Notes under the pieces: model-generated
Database searches by the model: none
Seen by the model: only the letters and a program-made list of their open reading frames with translations
What the model was told of the DNA's origin: nothing
Shown here: piece after piece, positions 49,400 to 62,500 of the stretch
Layout: each line of letters opens with the position of its first letter
Numbering within the stretch: the stretch's first letter is position 1
DNA from: Formicarius rufipectus
Lineage: Eukaryota > Chordata > Aves > Passeriformes > Formicariidae
DNA: 64,000 bases
Assembly (NCBI GenBank): GCA_013399695.1
Contig: VXAU01004944.1
Coordinates: 558,001-622,000, forward strand
Direction: 5' to 3'
Translations under genes and position numbers: made by a program

Positions 49400-52300
49400 G
49401 GTTATTAAATGAATTAGAAAGCTGCAACTTTGCAAAACACAGGGAATTCTCTCTCCCATGCCAATGTACCTGGGAGAAAAAAGTGCCTGGACAGGGTCTT
49501 CAAATAATTTTATTTTTGTGTACACTGAAGATTATAACCTTTCAGTTCATTGAATTCTATGCCACACATCAGTGTAACTGGAATCCAGCATCTATATGTA
49601 ATAGCCAGTAGCCAAGCAATTGAGTCACTGTTCACAGAAACTATACAATTCTATATCTATCTACGTGACACAGCAGGGGAGAAATCTGGGTCACCTGCAT
49701 TTCCTGAGTCACTGCAGTCAGTTAAAAGCTGTGAATGCTCCACTGAACTGATTAAACTTCTGCTGCAAACCTTTATATTTATGTACAAAAAACTGAACAG
49801 TTCATGTTTTGTATTTCACCATATTTGCAAATAAAAGCACAAACTGCCTTAGCTCTAATTCAAAGTAGCAATGTCTTTAATACACTAAAAATGCAATAGT
49901 GTCTTCAATCTATTAAAAATTAAATTTAATGTGACTTTATTGCTGGTATGTGTTAATTACATATTAAAGTATGGAGACAGAGGCCATCTGATATTTCCAT
50001 TCAGGATTTCATATACAGAGAAGGTGTTTCTCCAACTAAGCAAGCAGAGGAGGAGAAACAATTTACTTCTGCTAATTCAGTTTCTATTTCTGCTTTATTG
50101 TTCATTGAAAATCTAGAACTCCTTGACTATCCTCACTGGATTTGTCTACACTGCAGTACAAAACAACATTTGGTTCCAGCATTCTTATGAAAAATCAAAC
50201 TGACTCTGCTTAGAGGGATTCAAAGGTTTATTCCTTATAATAATTTTCCCTTGCTTATTTAACTCTTGAGAATTGTTCTTGTGCTGGTGTTAGATATGTT
50301 TTGGTAATGTTGACACATTCCCTCTAAACTAAGAGTAATCATGGTTTTCCTGGCTTTGCTTCATGCTTGTACAGCAGGAAACCAAGACTGTACTGAAGTT
50401 AAGAAGTAAATTAGGTTATTCCATAGAAAATCTGCAGGAATTGAGGTGGAAATTACACTTGCATCTTTGGCTGCTTTTACTCTGCCATGAGACGAAGGTC
50501 TGATGTTGCTGTCTTAGAGATGTATAATTTTTTGTCCAATTTTCACACCTATATCCGCAGTTGTACATTTGAAGGACAAATGAAGTAGAAGCAGACAGAT
50601 CCAGAGTACAAAACTGTCTTTCAACATCTGTATCACAGGGGAAATGTCAGTACCCTGAAAAGCAGAGGACTAATGGACAACACAATGACTTGCTCCTTTC
50701 TATGGGAAAGAAGATGACAAAAACCAGATTTTCAGCTGTTGATGAAGCTTTTCCATCTACTGGGTAATACAGCTGCCAAGAAATGATGAGAAGCAGGATA
50801 TAATATACCACTCATACTCCCTATTCTCCACCTGCACAAAATCCAGGCTGTGTGCCACAGACCCCTCGGTTATGTTGCAGGCATCCATCTGTCAAGTAGG
50901 ACTTTCCTCAGAATTAACGTCTTAGGCCAAATTAATCCCTTAGATAATTCCATTGTGTTTTGTCTAAGGAAATATCAGTTACTGTGAATGGAAGGATGAT
51001 CTTATGATGAAAGCAGATGAATGACTTGGAATCATGGCTGGGATCTTCAAGAGATTCCTCTTCTGCTGTAGAGTTCCCGTATGAGCGGGATAAACTTACA
51101 CAAATGCCAGTTGTCTCAATTTCCACCTACACAAAATCAGGTTAATTCTAATTTACTTCCAGAACCATCGTTTAAGAATCTGTAGTCCTTTGAGCTGTTT
51201 TGATAAGTGGAACAACAAGAACAACAAAAAGAAAACTGGCATACTGATATTTTTATGAAGTAGGAAAAAGCAGTAAAGAGCCCCATGTTCTGGTAGATGA
51301 CAAATAGACATATCTGCAATTAGTAAGGTTACCCTGTCAACTTACTCTGAACAAGAAGGATTAAAAACTCTTTTTGATCTCTCTTTGAGCGATCTCAAAG
51401 GACAAGGGAGATAAATATGTAAAGCAGTTTAGGATTAGTCTAGAATAGAGCAATATTAAGAAAATCATCCTTGAAAATTCAGAAGAGACTAAAACCTGCC
51501 TTTTTCTCTGCCATTGAGATATGCTCAGCAGTGAGTCACACAAATGCTCTTGCATGTTTTGTCTGTATTAGAAACTTTGCTTTAACTGTCTTTTTTTCCT
51601 ACCAGAGAGAGTCTGCATAATTAGATTAGGTCAAGCTAAAAAGGCACTGATTTTCTCTCTCCCTCTCTCTCTATGTCCTGCTCTGCAGCAATACTCTAGC
51701 TCCACTGACTGATCTAAAGTAGGAACTGGTGCCTCCTGGAAATATGCGTCCTTAGGAATGTGTTCAGTTAAAATCTCTTTCAAGTCCTGATGGAAGTCCT
51801 GTGTGTTCTTGGGTTTTCTACATGGTTTAATTTTTACTGTCCTATATCATGCAGATTTCCATGAGATTTTACAGTTTTGCAGTTGCAACTTATTTCTACT
51901 TTGGCTGTAATTGCTGATATTATTACCATAATGTTAGCAAAATAATAATAATTAAAAAAAGCAATTTCTTAGAGAAATCAGAAATATTGATCTCTTTGAG
52001 GATTAATACAATCTTGTTAGCATGACCGGGAAACAACAGGTTGGATCCTAGCCCACAAAATCAAACAACTTTAAATTAGTTGAATCAGTTATTGGATGTT
52101 AAAGCATCACCAGGCTAAAACATTCTCCTCTGCTCCACTTTCTTCACTTCCGATAAAGTAAGGTCACTTTTTCCTTCCTCATATAACACCAGCTTATCCC
52201 TGACTGCTAACAACAGCAACTGCCTGGGTGTTTCAAAATGCAGCAAATATACTTTTCTGAGGTTCATTAAACCACATCTTTGGGTGCAATTTAGGTTGTT

Positions 52301-54890
52301 CAAAACTAGTTACAATATGTTATAACACTTATTTGATTGTATCTGAGCATAAAAAGCTCAAAAATCCCACTTGATTATTCCTATAGTAACACTTAATATC
52401 CAGTTACCTCTTTCTAATCAAAAACCCCAACATCTTTCAAAGGTTTAGCCTTTCTCTTCTCAGATGCTTTAAGGAAGCTGATACAAATATTTTCAACAAG
52501 CTCCAGCAAATGAACCCAGTGTATAGAAATTGAAGTGTCTAATCTAATCTGTTGAGGGATCTGTACCACATGCACTCCCCTAACACTTTAAGTCTCGTAG
52601 TCAGTGACTGGTTAACCAAATCTGTCACTTTGATAGACATGTATTTCTACATGCTCTGCCACAACTTAATCTTTCAGGCACAGTTTCGGTAAAGTATATT
52701 GTAGCACAGTGACATAATGTCTTAAAGAAGAAATGTCCAACTAGTATTAAACCAGATCAATTTTACTGCCATATTTGCAATGAAGTGAAATAAAGTGAAT
52801 TTGTATACTAAGCTATACACAATAGATCAGCTGTTAGACTACATAACTCTAGTTATCCTTACAATTACTGTTATTATTATGCGTTTTACACAACTTCCCT
52901 TTTCCCTGATACCAGAGTGTGTGACTCTGGAAGTGAAGGCTATTTTCAAAATGTCTGCTTAGTGACAGATCTGAGCTTCTAAATTACCTCTTCTGCCACC
53001 CTGTGATTACTACACATCACACTAAATCTGCTATGAGTCAGAATGTTATCTGATATCTCTGGATGATACAGTAAAAGGTAATGTTGTTCATAGTTCCATG
53101 CATTTAATACTTTTAACTAACCAAGGAAACAAAGGAATTTCTCTATCATGATTTGATTCATATCCTCTTGTTTCCTTCTGCAGTGTTGTTTGCTTAACAA
53201 GGACAATAATTTTTATGTTCAACTTGCCTCCAGTTTTCTGCACTGGCTCTTTCTGGCTGCTGCCACCAGCTTGGCCAGGTTTGAGGAGTCCCAGAGCTGA
53301 CAGGTAGGGTGGTGCACGCATCCATTGCCATCTATTTCTTTCTACAAAGCAGGTTATCTCCACCAGAGAAAGCTCTTGCCACTGGGACAAAACTTACCCT
53401 TTGTTTATACAGAGAAATGTCTCTGAAAAATACAGACTTTATAGATTCCTGTGAGTGTAGCTAAATCGACTTGGACAGGCTGGTGAAGCCCTGGTGCTTC
53501 CCCCAGTCACTCTAGAGCACTTAGAAGTCCTGGGGATTTGGCACTTCCTGTACAGTCTATAGACCTCATCCCCCTCTTTCTTGACATTCATTTTTATTAG
53601 ACAGTGTCAGGCTTTGTTAAACTTCTTTTTCCTGAAGGATTTGTTTTGTTTCTAAAGCTCTTCCACTAGTCCTCACCTACTCCAGTCAGTAGTTCTGCCT
53701 CTTTGAAGGAAAAATACATATGCTTTTGATGGATAACAATAGACTTCTGCCACTGTGACTCAGCAGCAATTATGTTGCTCCTTATGTAGATTTTATTAGG
53801 ATGTTCCAGAGGAAGAGCTGTGCAAACCAAGTGTGTAAGCTCAGCAATTTCACTGCAGCAAGAAGGACTAAGACATGAGGACTGGGATCTTGGCAGTAGG
53901 TCCAGAAACACATTGAGAACTGGCATTTGAAGACATCGCTCACAGGTCTTCTGACAAATAGTACCAACTCTTTAAAATCTAGGTTACTATGTTCTGTGAT
54001 TCAGGCTGAAAAGTTTAATGCCAGATCAATGGGGTCTGCTAATGGGTTCAATAAGGTCCCTCAAAGCTTTAATATTCTGAACAAAAAACACCCTCCCCTC
54101 ATGTCTGCAATTACAGCCACTGATGGTGATAATACATTCCCTGAATCTAAGTAGAAGCAGATGAGATGTTTGTGACACTTGGGACAGACTTCACAAGAGC
54201 ACTTTAAGCATTGCTTGAAAGAGGTCTTAATGCACTTCGTGTATTTTGAGGTTGCAAAGAACAGTATTAAATAATCACAGAGGAGAAAGAAAATTTGTTA
54301 AAAGCTCCCCAATTTATTAGACACACCTTGATGTACAGACTCCCATTCTCCAGAGACAGCTGATGTGCCCCTTGATGGAAATCATGAGAAAACAGTTACA
54401 CAAAAGGGCTGGCTACCAGCACAAGGAGGCAACATTTTAAAAATTCTCTAAAAAAAAAGAAATAATCAGCTTGATGATTATTTCCATAGCTTCATGCCTC
54501 TATATCCCTGAATTCCAGAAGGCGTTCTCAGTATGTTATTTCCCATAGGTGGGTTTCCTTCCCAGTTTATTTATCTGTCCCGCTCCCAGTGCGTGGTTCA
54601 GGCTATACCCACCTCTCCTCTGGCAGGCAGCACCACGTTGTGGGGCCGTCCTGGGGAAGCTCCAGCTCGCAGCGTACCCTGCCATGGAGTGTCTTACTTG
54701 CTGCCTCTGCCCTCTGCCAAGTTTCAGTGGTTTTGCTTAACTGGAAGCTGAGGAAAGAGATCTCCATGGATGTTCACTCTGGTAGAGAGGGTAACACCAG
54801 GCTGCGGGCAAATGAGAGTGGGGAGTCCCATGCACAGATACGAGCACAGTCCTCTCTTTTCTACTAATCGGACCTATTCTGGGACGCTGA

Positions 54891-55094
54891 GTAAAATGAA
54901 GCAAAGAGGGGAACAAGAAAGCAAGGAAAAGAAAGCTGGGAAAGCGAAGAAGAGAAAAGGGGAACATGGAAAAACGGAAAAGAAGCTAAGAAGAAAGAAA
55001 TGACGAGAAAGAAAACGCAACCGAAAAGGGAGAAAAACGCAACTGAAAGAAGACAGAAAAAGTGAAAAAGAAAACAGAAAGGAGAAAGAAAATA
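54891..55094 (+). repeat. about 200-bp polypurine (GAAA/AAG) tract
   Basis: The plus strand is almost entirely A and G, broken only by scattered C/T (for example GAAAGCTGGG and GAACATGG). Mirror-like purine tracts of this length can form triplex (H-) DNA and are known near vertebrate promoters. It abuts the CpG island. The Lys/Arg/Glu-rich open frame across 54770-55003 is a by-product of the composition. Confidence 0.85.
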
Positions 55095-55180
55095 ACCACT
55101 GCAGAAGGCGGCAGTGCTCAGCTATTACTGGCTACAGCGGGGTCGTCCATGCCCGTGCCGGGCGCTGCCGCGGGGGGCGC

Positions 55181-55218
55181 GGGCGGGGCGTGGCGCGCAG
55201 GGGCGGGCGCGGGGCGGG
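55181..55218 (+). promoter_or_regulatory. cluster of GC boxes (Sp1/KLF type)
   Basis: GGGCGG cores at 55181, 55201 and 55212 lie just before the assembly gap, consistent with the proximal part of a TATA-less promoter. Confidence 0.5.
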
Positions 55219-55508
55219 NNNNNNNNNNNNNNNNNNNNNNNNNNNNNNNNNNNNNNNNNNNNNNNNNNNNNNNNNNNNNNNNNNNNNNNNNNNNNNNNNN
55301 NNNNNNNNNNNNNNNNNNNNNNNNNNNNNNNNNNNNNNNNNNNNNNNNNNNNNNNNNNNNNNNNNNNNNNNNNNNNNNNNNNNNNNNNNNNNNNNNNNNN
55401 NNNNNNNNNNNNNNNNNNNNNNNNNNNNNNNNNNNNNNNNNNNNNNNNNNNNNNNNNNNNNNNNNNNNNNNNNNNNNNNNNNNNNNNNNNNNNNNNNNNN
55501 NNNNNNNN
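55219..55508. other. assembly gap, 290 N
   Basis: An unresolved run inside the most GC-rich part of the window. GC-rich promoter sequence often drops out of bird assemblies. Any open frame crossing it is unsupported. Confidence 0.99.
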
Positions 55509-55959
55509 GAGGGGGCTGCCCACCTGTCGGGAGAGGGGCTCCGGCCGCCCCCTCGGGGGGCCCGGGGAGGCACCGTGGAGTCCCGGTGGTTCCTGGGCTC
55601 CGGGTGGCCGCGGCGGCACCCGCCGCTTCCCGGGGCTTTGACAGCTCGTACTCAGCCCCTTTGCAGCCCGAGACAGCGGGAAGGGAGCAGCCGCTGGAAC
55701 TTGGCATGTCCTGGGCCGGTCCCCGATGCCAGCGGGGTGCCCGGCCGCCTCCCGTCCCGTAGCCCCGCGCCACCGGGACCGAGACCCGCGCGGGAAGTTG
55801 CCGCCCGGCTGCTCCCGGGAGAGCAGCCCCGCCGGCATCACCGAGGGGCTGGCCGGGGTTGGGCTCCACACCTGCTCCTCTCCGGGCCGTACCTGCCCGC
55901 CGGAGCTGCGGGAAGGCGCTGTTCGCGGTCGGGGGAAATACCACTTTGTGCCTTTTCCG

Positions 55960-56112
55960 GTGACTTAATCTGATCGCATTTAAAACAGATGCATAATTAT
56001 AATGTATTAGGGAGAACAGCACGCCTGGCTAAACTTATTAATCGTCCTGGGGTGATTCATGCTCCATTGGAGTTAAACCATCCAAAAAGTGAGCAGGGAT
56101 TGACTTTGACAG
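55960..56112. promoter_or_regulatory. AT-rich motif-dense module inside the CpG island
   Basis: A sharp AT-rich interruption of the island. It contains ATGCATAATTATAATG (55990-56005, close to POU-class GCATAATTAAT sites), CTTATTAATCG (56034-56044) and GGTGATTCATGCTCCATTGG. The compositional contrast suggests a selected element rather than drift, but conservation has not been tested. Confidence 0.35.
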
Positions 56113-58724
56113 CTTTTCATCAGCCTCTTTCCTCCGTGGCTAGCGACCGTCTGCCCCGGGAGCGGGCGAGGGGCTTCGGCGCGGCTCTGCCTGCCGCATA
56201 CTGTCCCGGCAGCGCTGGGATCCTCCGGGAGCCGCCGCCGGCTGCCCGGGAGGGCTGTCTGTGTGTGCGAGTGAGTGACCGAGTGCCCCTGTCGGGGTGT
56301 GTGAGCGGAGGGTCCCTGCGGCGCGGCGCAGGTTCCCGGTGCCAGCGAACTCTCCGTGCAGCTCTCAGGCAGGGTTAGTGCCTTGGAGCCTTTGGTGTGA
56401 GAGGAAGAACACGAGAAAGCACTGTGGGATGAGGGATGTGCCTGAGCGGGAGGATGTTTGCTAGATGAGCTGAACTTCCCGGCGCGCTGATGGGTTGCGA
56501 AAGGCTCAGATGTGTCTTTGATTAGTTATTTGCCTTGGGAAATAACCTGATGTCCTGCAGTAGATTAGTTACTAAACTTGGAATTTTCCTCCCTTAAGCG
56601 GTATTACAGTGCACCTGCCGTGTTTAAGGATCTGTCAGCGCTTCCAGAATACTCCCCCCTGTTTTCAAGGCTTGCTACTATTAAATCTATTATACTGGAA
56701 GCAAATGCCAAGTGTTAGTCCTGGTCTAGGTCTCTGGCTGGGAACAGAGTTGGCTTCAGAATGATGCAATTCAGGCTTCAGCCCTTTAGGTCATTTACAT
56801 GCACTTGAAGCCTTGTGAGCAATTAAGTGGTTTTAGGTTTCTGTGAGTCTTCCAATTTCCTATAATGATTTCTCTTAAACCTATTTTAAAGTTTTGAAAC
56901 TTCATTCGCAAACAGTAAAAGAGAAAAATTTGCTGTTACTCTGTAATGTGAGGTCTGAGTTGGATCAGTAGAAAGTAGTGAATACTTTGATACACTGATA
57001 CTGTTTTAAACCCCTTGTTGTAGTTAAGGACTACAGGAGTTGTGGGGTATTTACATAACCCTATATAGCATATGTTGCAATGTTTGGGCAAAACTGGGTT
57101 GTTTAAGGACATGCTTATAGGCCTTTTCAAATTGCTTAGGCATGGAAAGCAATTTTGTACAACCTGGTGCTCTTGATGTGGAGGTCAAGGTTACTCTTGG
57201 TCCTGCCAGAGTGTGCTTTAATGCAGTTAGCAAAAAGTGGTATTTGAGTGTTATCTCAGAAAGGATGGAAAAGGTAATCATGCACTGTCTTTGCTAGTAC
57301 TAATCCTAGGCTATTTATTAGATGTTCTAAAATACTTCTTTGTTTGTGTTTACTGCCTAGCTAAATCAAGTACTTTTCATCATTGTAGCTAAGATTTAGG
57401 CATTCACTGGAGTGCCCTGAAAGCCCATTAATGGCATTTCTGTATAGGGAGTCATAATTAGGATGTTTTTCAATTGCAGCACTGGAAGGGACAAGGCAGA
57501 AATGGCTGTTTCATGCTAGTAATTGTTGAACTGGAAAGGTTTATCTGTTCAAAGAAACAGGCTCTCAGACCCAAAATATTCTTTTAACTGTAATCGCAGG
57601 ATCTCACTGCCCTGCAGAAGCCAACTTGTAACATAGCCCTAGAAAAGGAGGTCGGTGCTGGAGCTGCAGGACACAGCCTTCCATGTGTGAGATGGATCTA
57701 CTAACTTTAAGTGAATCAAGAATGCACATTTAAGCTGGGAACCTGCAATGTCTTGTTTCAGGAGGGCAGCACGTTGCCATGGCTTTTTCTGCTTCTTTGC
57801 CATCATATTGAAATTACATCAGATTGTTCTCTTTTTAATATAGTGATCAAGCTTACTACATAAAGGCTGTCTGTAATTGCTTTCTGTATTTTTTTTAACG
57901 TAGGTTGGGCAAGATTAAATGGCATCATAAAACTTCTTATAGCAAAATCAATTTCCCAATGGTAAAACTTAATATTTTAGCAGCAGCACGGCACCAAACC
58001 AAAGACTATATGGACAGTGATATAACAAACTTGCTTGTAGTCTGGGCTTTATGAATCTGTATCAAAGGATTCAATGTTTTATTTCCCACCCTTCACCCAA
58101 TTAAACTGAAATTGAATGAATTTAAAGCTTGAGGAAGTATAGTGTGCAAATCTGTGTTCCTATGTTTTGTCATTAGTCTGCCTAACTTGTTCCTTTCAGG
58201 CTAAACATATCTGTGGCACATGCATAATTAGTATAGACATGATATTTTTGATCAGTGGACTTACTGATTACTTTGAATGAAAGTTACGGTCTTTAAATCC
58301 AAGAACCAGTGTAAAGTATCACTGCCTTCTTTTGCTTGTTTTCTGTAGATGTAGAACTAGAAAACACAAGCTGGTCCCTGCTTCTGTAATTTTTAGAGAC
58401 AGTTGTGATATTTCTTAGTTACATGTGAACCACAAACCTCCTTTTTCATTTAGGAGCAAATAGATGTATTTTGCCCTCTTTCTACTTATTTGCTTTATTT
58501 GAAGAAGAATGCAACATGCAGTAACCCAAACCAAGAGATAATGAGTGAAGAGGTAGGGAAAATACTTAAATGTTAGTCTAATGCCACAGTAGCTCACACT
58601 GCTTCATAATAAAGGTTTATTTATTGCTGAGAAAAATCATCTTGGAACTGGTAATGGAGTAGGGAGAAATACAGATTCCATGCATGCAAATGCATTGAAG
58701 ATCTTGCTTGTTGCACTGTGTTAA

Positions 58725-58900
58725 ATCCAGCTTCCCGGCAGATTAAAGGGGCTAATCTCTGCACATGCAGTTCGTGTTGCATGCTAATATCTACCAGTGT
58801 TACAGGAGGGAAACCCGTTGCTGCAATTAGTCTTACACATCTGCATTATTATTTTTCCCTGACATTTAAGCCCTCTCTGCTTCCCTCCCCCTCCCAGTAA
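58725..58900. promoter_or_regulatory. candidate conserved regulatory element
   Basis: AGATTA (58740-58745) and TAATCT (58753-58758) form inverted K50-homeodomain-type half-sites (OTX/PITX-like TAATC cores) separated by AAGGGGC, followed by GCATGCTAAT and CTGCAATTAG. Repeat-free. Regulatory role is inferred from motif density only. Confidence 0.25.
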
Positions 58901-59234
58901 GCAATTTGACCTGCAGGTGCCTTGTGTTGAAGCTGTAGTCCTTCATGTGACCTGTGCTAACTAAGACAGGTCGCTGTCACTTTATAGCTGGAGTGTGGAA
59001 GATTTAATGTTCTGTGTATCTGAGGTCGTGCATTGTTACAGTGAACATGTCAAAAGCCGCTCATCCATTGAAGGGTACCTTTCTTCTCCTAAATGTCAGA
59101 AGAAAGGCATATTTTAGGGAGAGTGTAAGAATCTTTAACTATGAATTATGTATTTTCTCAGGGACATATTTACAAAACTGGTGCTCTGGAAAATATGTAC
59201 AGGTTTGTCTGTGTTCATGTAGGGCTCTTCCATG

Positions 59235-59530
59235 AGCTTTGGTAGTGCAGACCAACTTTCTCTGGCTTGTACTGCATTTTATTTAGCTGGCCTGAAGGAG
59301 GCAGCCTTGCTGATGGTAGAAAATATCCATCAACCTGTTTCAAAGCTGCCGGGTGATATTCCAATCTTCATTGAAGAAATTTTGATAAATGTTTTCACCC
59401 TGTGGTGTCAGACATGCATAATTTAAAACCAGGCCGAGCCCATACACATTTGACAGTACCTCTGTTGGGTCTGCCACATGAGATTTAATCAAGCAAGTGA
59501 CCCAAATACGTGCACTAGAAGAACAAGTGT
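59235..59530. promoter_or_regulatory. candidate conserved non-coding element
   Basis: Even base composition, absence of repeats and motifs such as TTTAATCAAGCAAGTGACCC (59482-59501) make this stretch look constrained. A 64-codon frame (59232-59426) is open but starts and ends without convincing splice sites. Confidence 0.2.
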
Positions 59531-62500
59531 AAGTACAGTGGGGAAAATTGCTTGCCATCTGTCTCCTTGTTGTGTGTGTATATTTGATTATTAATTTATA
59601 TCTGATTTTTATAGCCCCTTTTTGTCATCTACTCTTAATTTTTCAACTCTGAGTGCACCTCTCCAGTAGCTTTTAGTAGCTCTAGTTTGCAGGTGGCTGT
59701 AATCTGAATTCCAGCAGTGACGTTGTTGGTGGCAAGACAGGGACTTCTGTGTTTTCTCTGTAATGTTTTCCTTTTGTCCCCTCTATTGCATCTTCTGTGT
59801 GCCAATTTCAAACCATCATATTCATGAAGGAAAAAAAATAACCTGGAGAGGATGCCTGAGTAACTTAGACTAGGTAGTTTTCATGTGTTGTATTAACCAA
59901 GTGAACCAAATCTAATTTAATGGGATGAACCTGGTACAATAATAATCTATTAATATGATACCAGTTCCATTTTTAAATGCTGAACATAACCTAAAAATGT
60001 TTTACTTTTGATTTGAAAAGGGTTATTACATAAAAAGTTGTGTTAAATGAAACAGTTTGATCAAAATGTGAAAAGTGCGAAATCTTACTTTCATCAGTTA
60101 TTGGTTTTTGTTTTCATTTGCGATGCTGTAGTATAGAGATTTTTGGAAGCAAAGCAGAAATTATGCCCCCACAGGCTTTCTTTTAAAGTTCTTGTTGCAT
60201 ATGTAACACTAACATAAAGCATGTCATTTCTGGTAGCTGGTTCAGAGAATAAATTCATGACTGTTAGCAGACGGAGAGTCTCTCTGAGTCACTGATGGGA
60301 TGTGCCTCATCTGCAGGAAGTTCTTCCAGCACACAATGGAGTTACAAATTCAAATGATCAGCTTTCTCCAGCATCTCCCATATGTATTCCATCTGCACTT
60401 CTGAATCCTTAAAGTTTGCCAGAGTGAAAGTCGCTGAAAAGGCTCAGAAGTATCTCATCTCAATTTGTTAACCATCTGATAGCTGCAAGAGTGATGAATT
60501 AGAGCTCTTTTACTTCCCTCATCTGGAAGTTTGCCCTTCCTTTGTTGTTAGCTGCTAAGATATTTTTTTTTCTGTAAAGTTGACTGAATCAGACTTTGCT
60601 GTTTGTTTATGGAACTTCTTTCTTTAGCTGAAATATTTGGTGCTGAAGCTGTAGATGCAAGCCTGCTGGCAACCTGGGGTAAAAGTTGCTCCAAATATAC
60701 AGTTGGAAAAACAGACTAAATCTGAAGACAGAGATGCTTGTTGTTATTGTTACTTATGTAAAAGTGAATCTATTCTTTAGGCCTGTGTTTTAGGTTAGAT
60801 TTTATAATTTTTATCTCTAAATATTTTATAGGCTTTACTCAGCTTTTGGGTTAGCAGTCTTTTTTTTGGAAAAAAAATCTTTTTAAACTTTCCATTTCCC
60901 TTATTGTTCTTTTAACACTAATATTTGTTGAAATGGTTGTTTATTTTATCTGGAGACCTGAACCTTATGCTGAAAGTTTTGTTCTTTGGCCCTTTTGCGT
61001 TTTGGCTTGGCAACCATTGAATCCCCTCTTCTTTCCTGCTTGGGATGACTGATCGTATAAACTCTCCTTATCTTCTTTTAGAATGGGAACTTGTTCTGTG
61101 GGCAGATTTTTTAAGTCAGGATGGCAGTAGAATTCCATTTCACCTCTACTAGATCAGGTTCTTAGGTTGTATTCCTGCAATCTCAGAGTAGTCCTTCAGA
61201 CTTGAGATATCTGTGTTATTGTTTGCACAAGCAGTCTTCCCCCCCAGTAAGAGGGTGTAAATCTTGGAATTTCTTTGCCAGTTTCACCCTCTGCAGAGCT
61301 CCATCCTAAACTGTTTTTCCACAAAGGCTATCCCATTGGTAAACAAAACCTGAAGTGTCAGAAGGTGTTTTTTGGAATGGCATCTTAAATATTGCTTAGC
61401 ATGTCAACACTACTGCTCAGTTTGTTACTTCAAGACAGTTGAAGTATTTTGCCGACCTGTGAATAGCAGACATCTCCAAAGGCAGTGACATGCACTTGGC
61501 TCTGTCTTCAGAGGATGCTTCAGGCTAGCACAGGGTTGCTGCTGTTTGTGTATGACAGCTTGTTGTGAAACAAAGAAACAAGCTGGATCACTAGGGCAGC
61601 AGCCCAGGATCAAGTAATCTATCAATCTCTGTTTCACTTCAGGGAAAAAGAAAATTGATAAATAGACTGTTTGAAGCTGATAAAATTCGGTCACCTAGCC
61701 TCTGTAATTGGGGATGGCTTGTTGATGCTTCACCACACCGGCCGTTTCTGGCCTCGTTAAGCTTTGTGAGGGATAAAAAGTAAAAGTGGCTTTCTTGAAT
61801 ACTAATGCTTGTGTTCCCTAGGATGTTGTGAATTACTCTGTTAGCCTTCATTGTCCTATGGCTTCATGAGGAGATTTTTCAAGAATAGTGGGAGGTTTCA
61901 TTTGGAGGGAAATGATCCTCATTTACTGTCTTCGTGTCTCTTATTTTCTTCATATCTTCATTTTTTTAATTGTCTTTTTTTTTTAATACTGGAAATATTG
62001 TGCTTTTAGCCTAAGATGTTTGGTCTTTTATATCTTAATAAATTTTTTTAATATATCCAGTAGTTTATTCAAATGGCAACATTAATTCTTCAGAAACTGT
62101 TAAGATCAGTGTAAACTCTAAAAACACATGTGGGTGTATATATATGCTATCATTATATGAAATAGCAGAATTTTGTTACATACCTAAAATTTGAGACCAC
62201 ATCTTTTTTTGGCGTCTATCTTCAAGCACAGAACTGGACAGGCTTCCCATTAGTCTGCCACAAAGGCTCCTTAATTTATTTGCAGGGGTCACTGACTGCC
62301 TGAGATCATTTCCTTCTCTCCAGGATTTAAGCACATTGGCCTCAGGAGCGCTCCCAATCCCAGCTGGCCCAGAAAGCCAGAGACTGACAGGTAATTGAAC
62401 AAGGATTTTCCACATGATGGTACAAAACCATTACTTCTAGATGACTGCATTGGTCTGTGGCATCCCCTATTATTCACCAACCTGTCAGTAGACCCAAAAA

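Larger units (their letters stand above)
44921..54890. other. non-coding DNA, no gene seen
   Basis: Unique AT-rich sequence. It includes simple repeats (47475-47515, 49383-49399 and a CT-rich run at about 51652-51672) and a G9 run (47919-47927). The last 350 bp (54540-54890) become more GC-rich as the CpG island is approached. Short open frames only. Confidence 0.5.
55090..56500. promoter_or_regulatory. CpG island, probable promoter/first-exon region
   Basis: The only CpG island in the window, with dense CpGs on both sides of the N gap (GCCGCGGGGGGCGCGGGCGG at 55166-55185; CGCGCGGGAAG near 55788; GCGGCGCGGCGCAGG near 56319). GC boxes occur at 55181-55186, 55201-55206 and 55212-55217. No TATA box is evident, as usual for island promoters. 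Open frames extend in several frames on both strands and through the N gap; none resembles a known N-terminus. Donor-like sites exist on both strands (for example plus CGA|GTGAGT at 56271; minus CAG|GTACGG at 55892), so direction cannot be fixed. It probably drives a gene whose remaining exons lie outside the window. Confidence 0.75.

Noticed and set aside
54770..55003. Lys/Arg-rich 77-codon frame
   Set aside because: Direct by-product of the polypurine tract.
55062..56022. Long open frames (up to 303 codons) across the CpG island on both strands
   Set aside because: They run through 290 N, which cannot contain called stops, and the visible parts are GC-driven Pro/Arg/Gly/Ala strings with no recognisable N-terminus.
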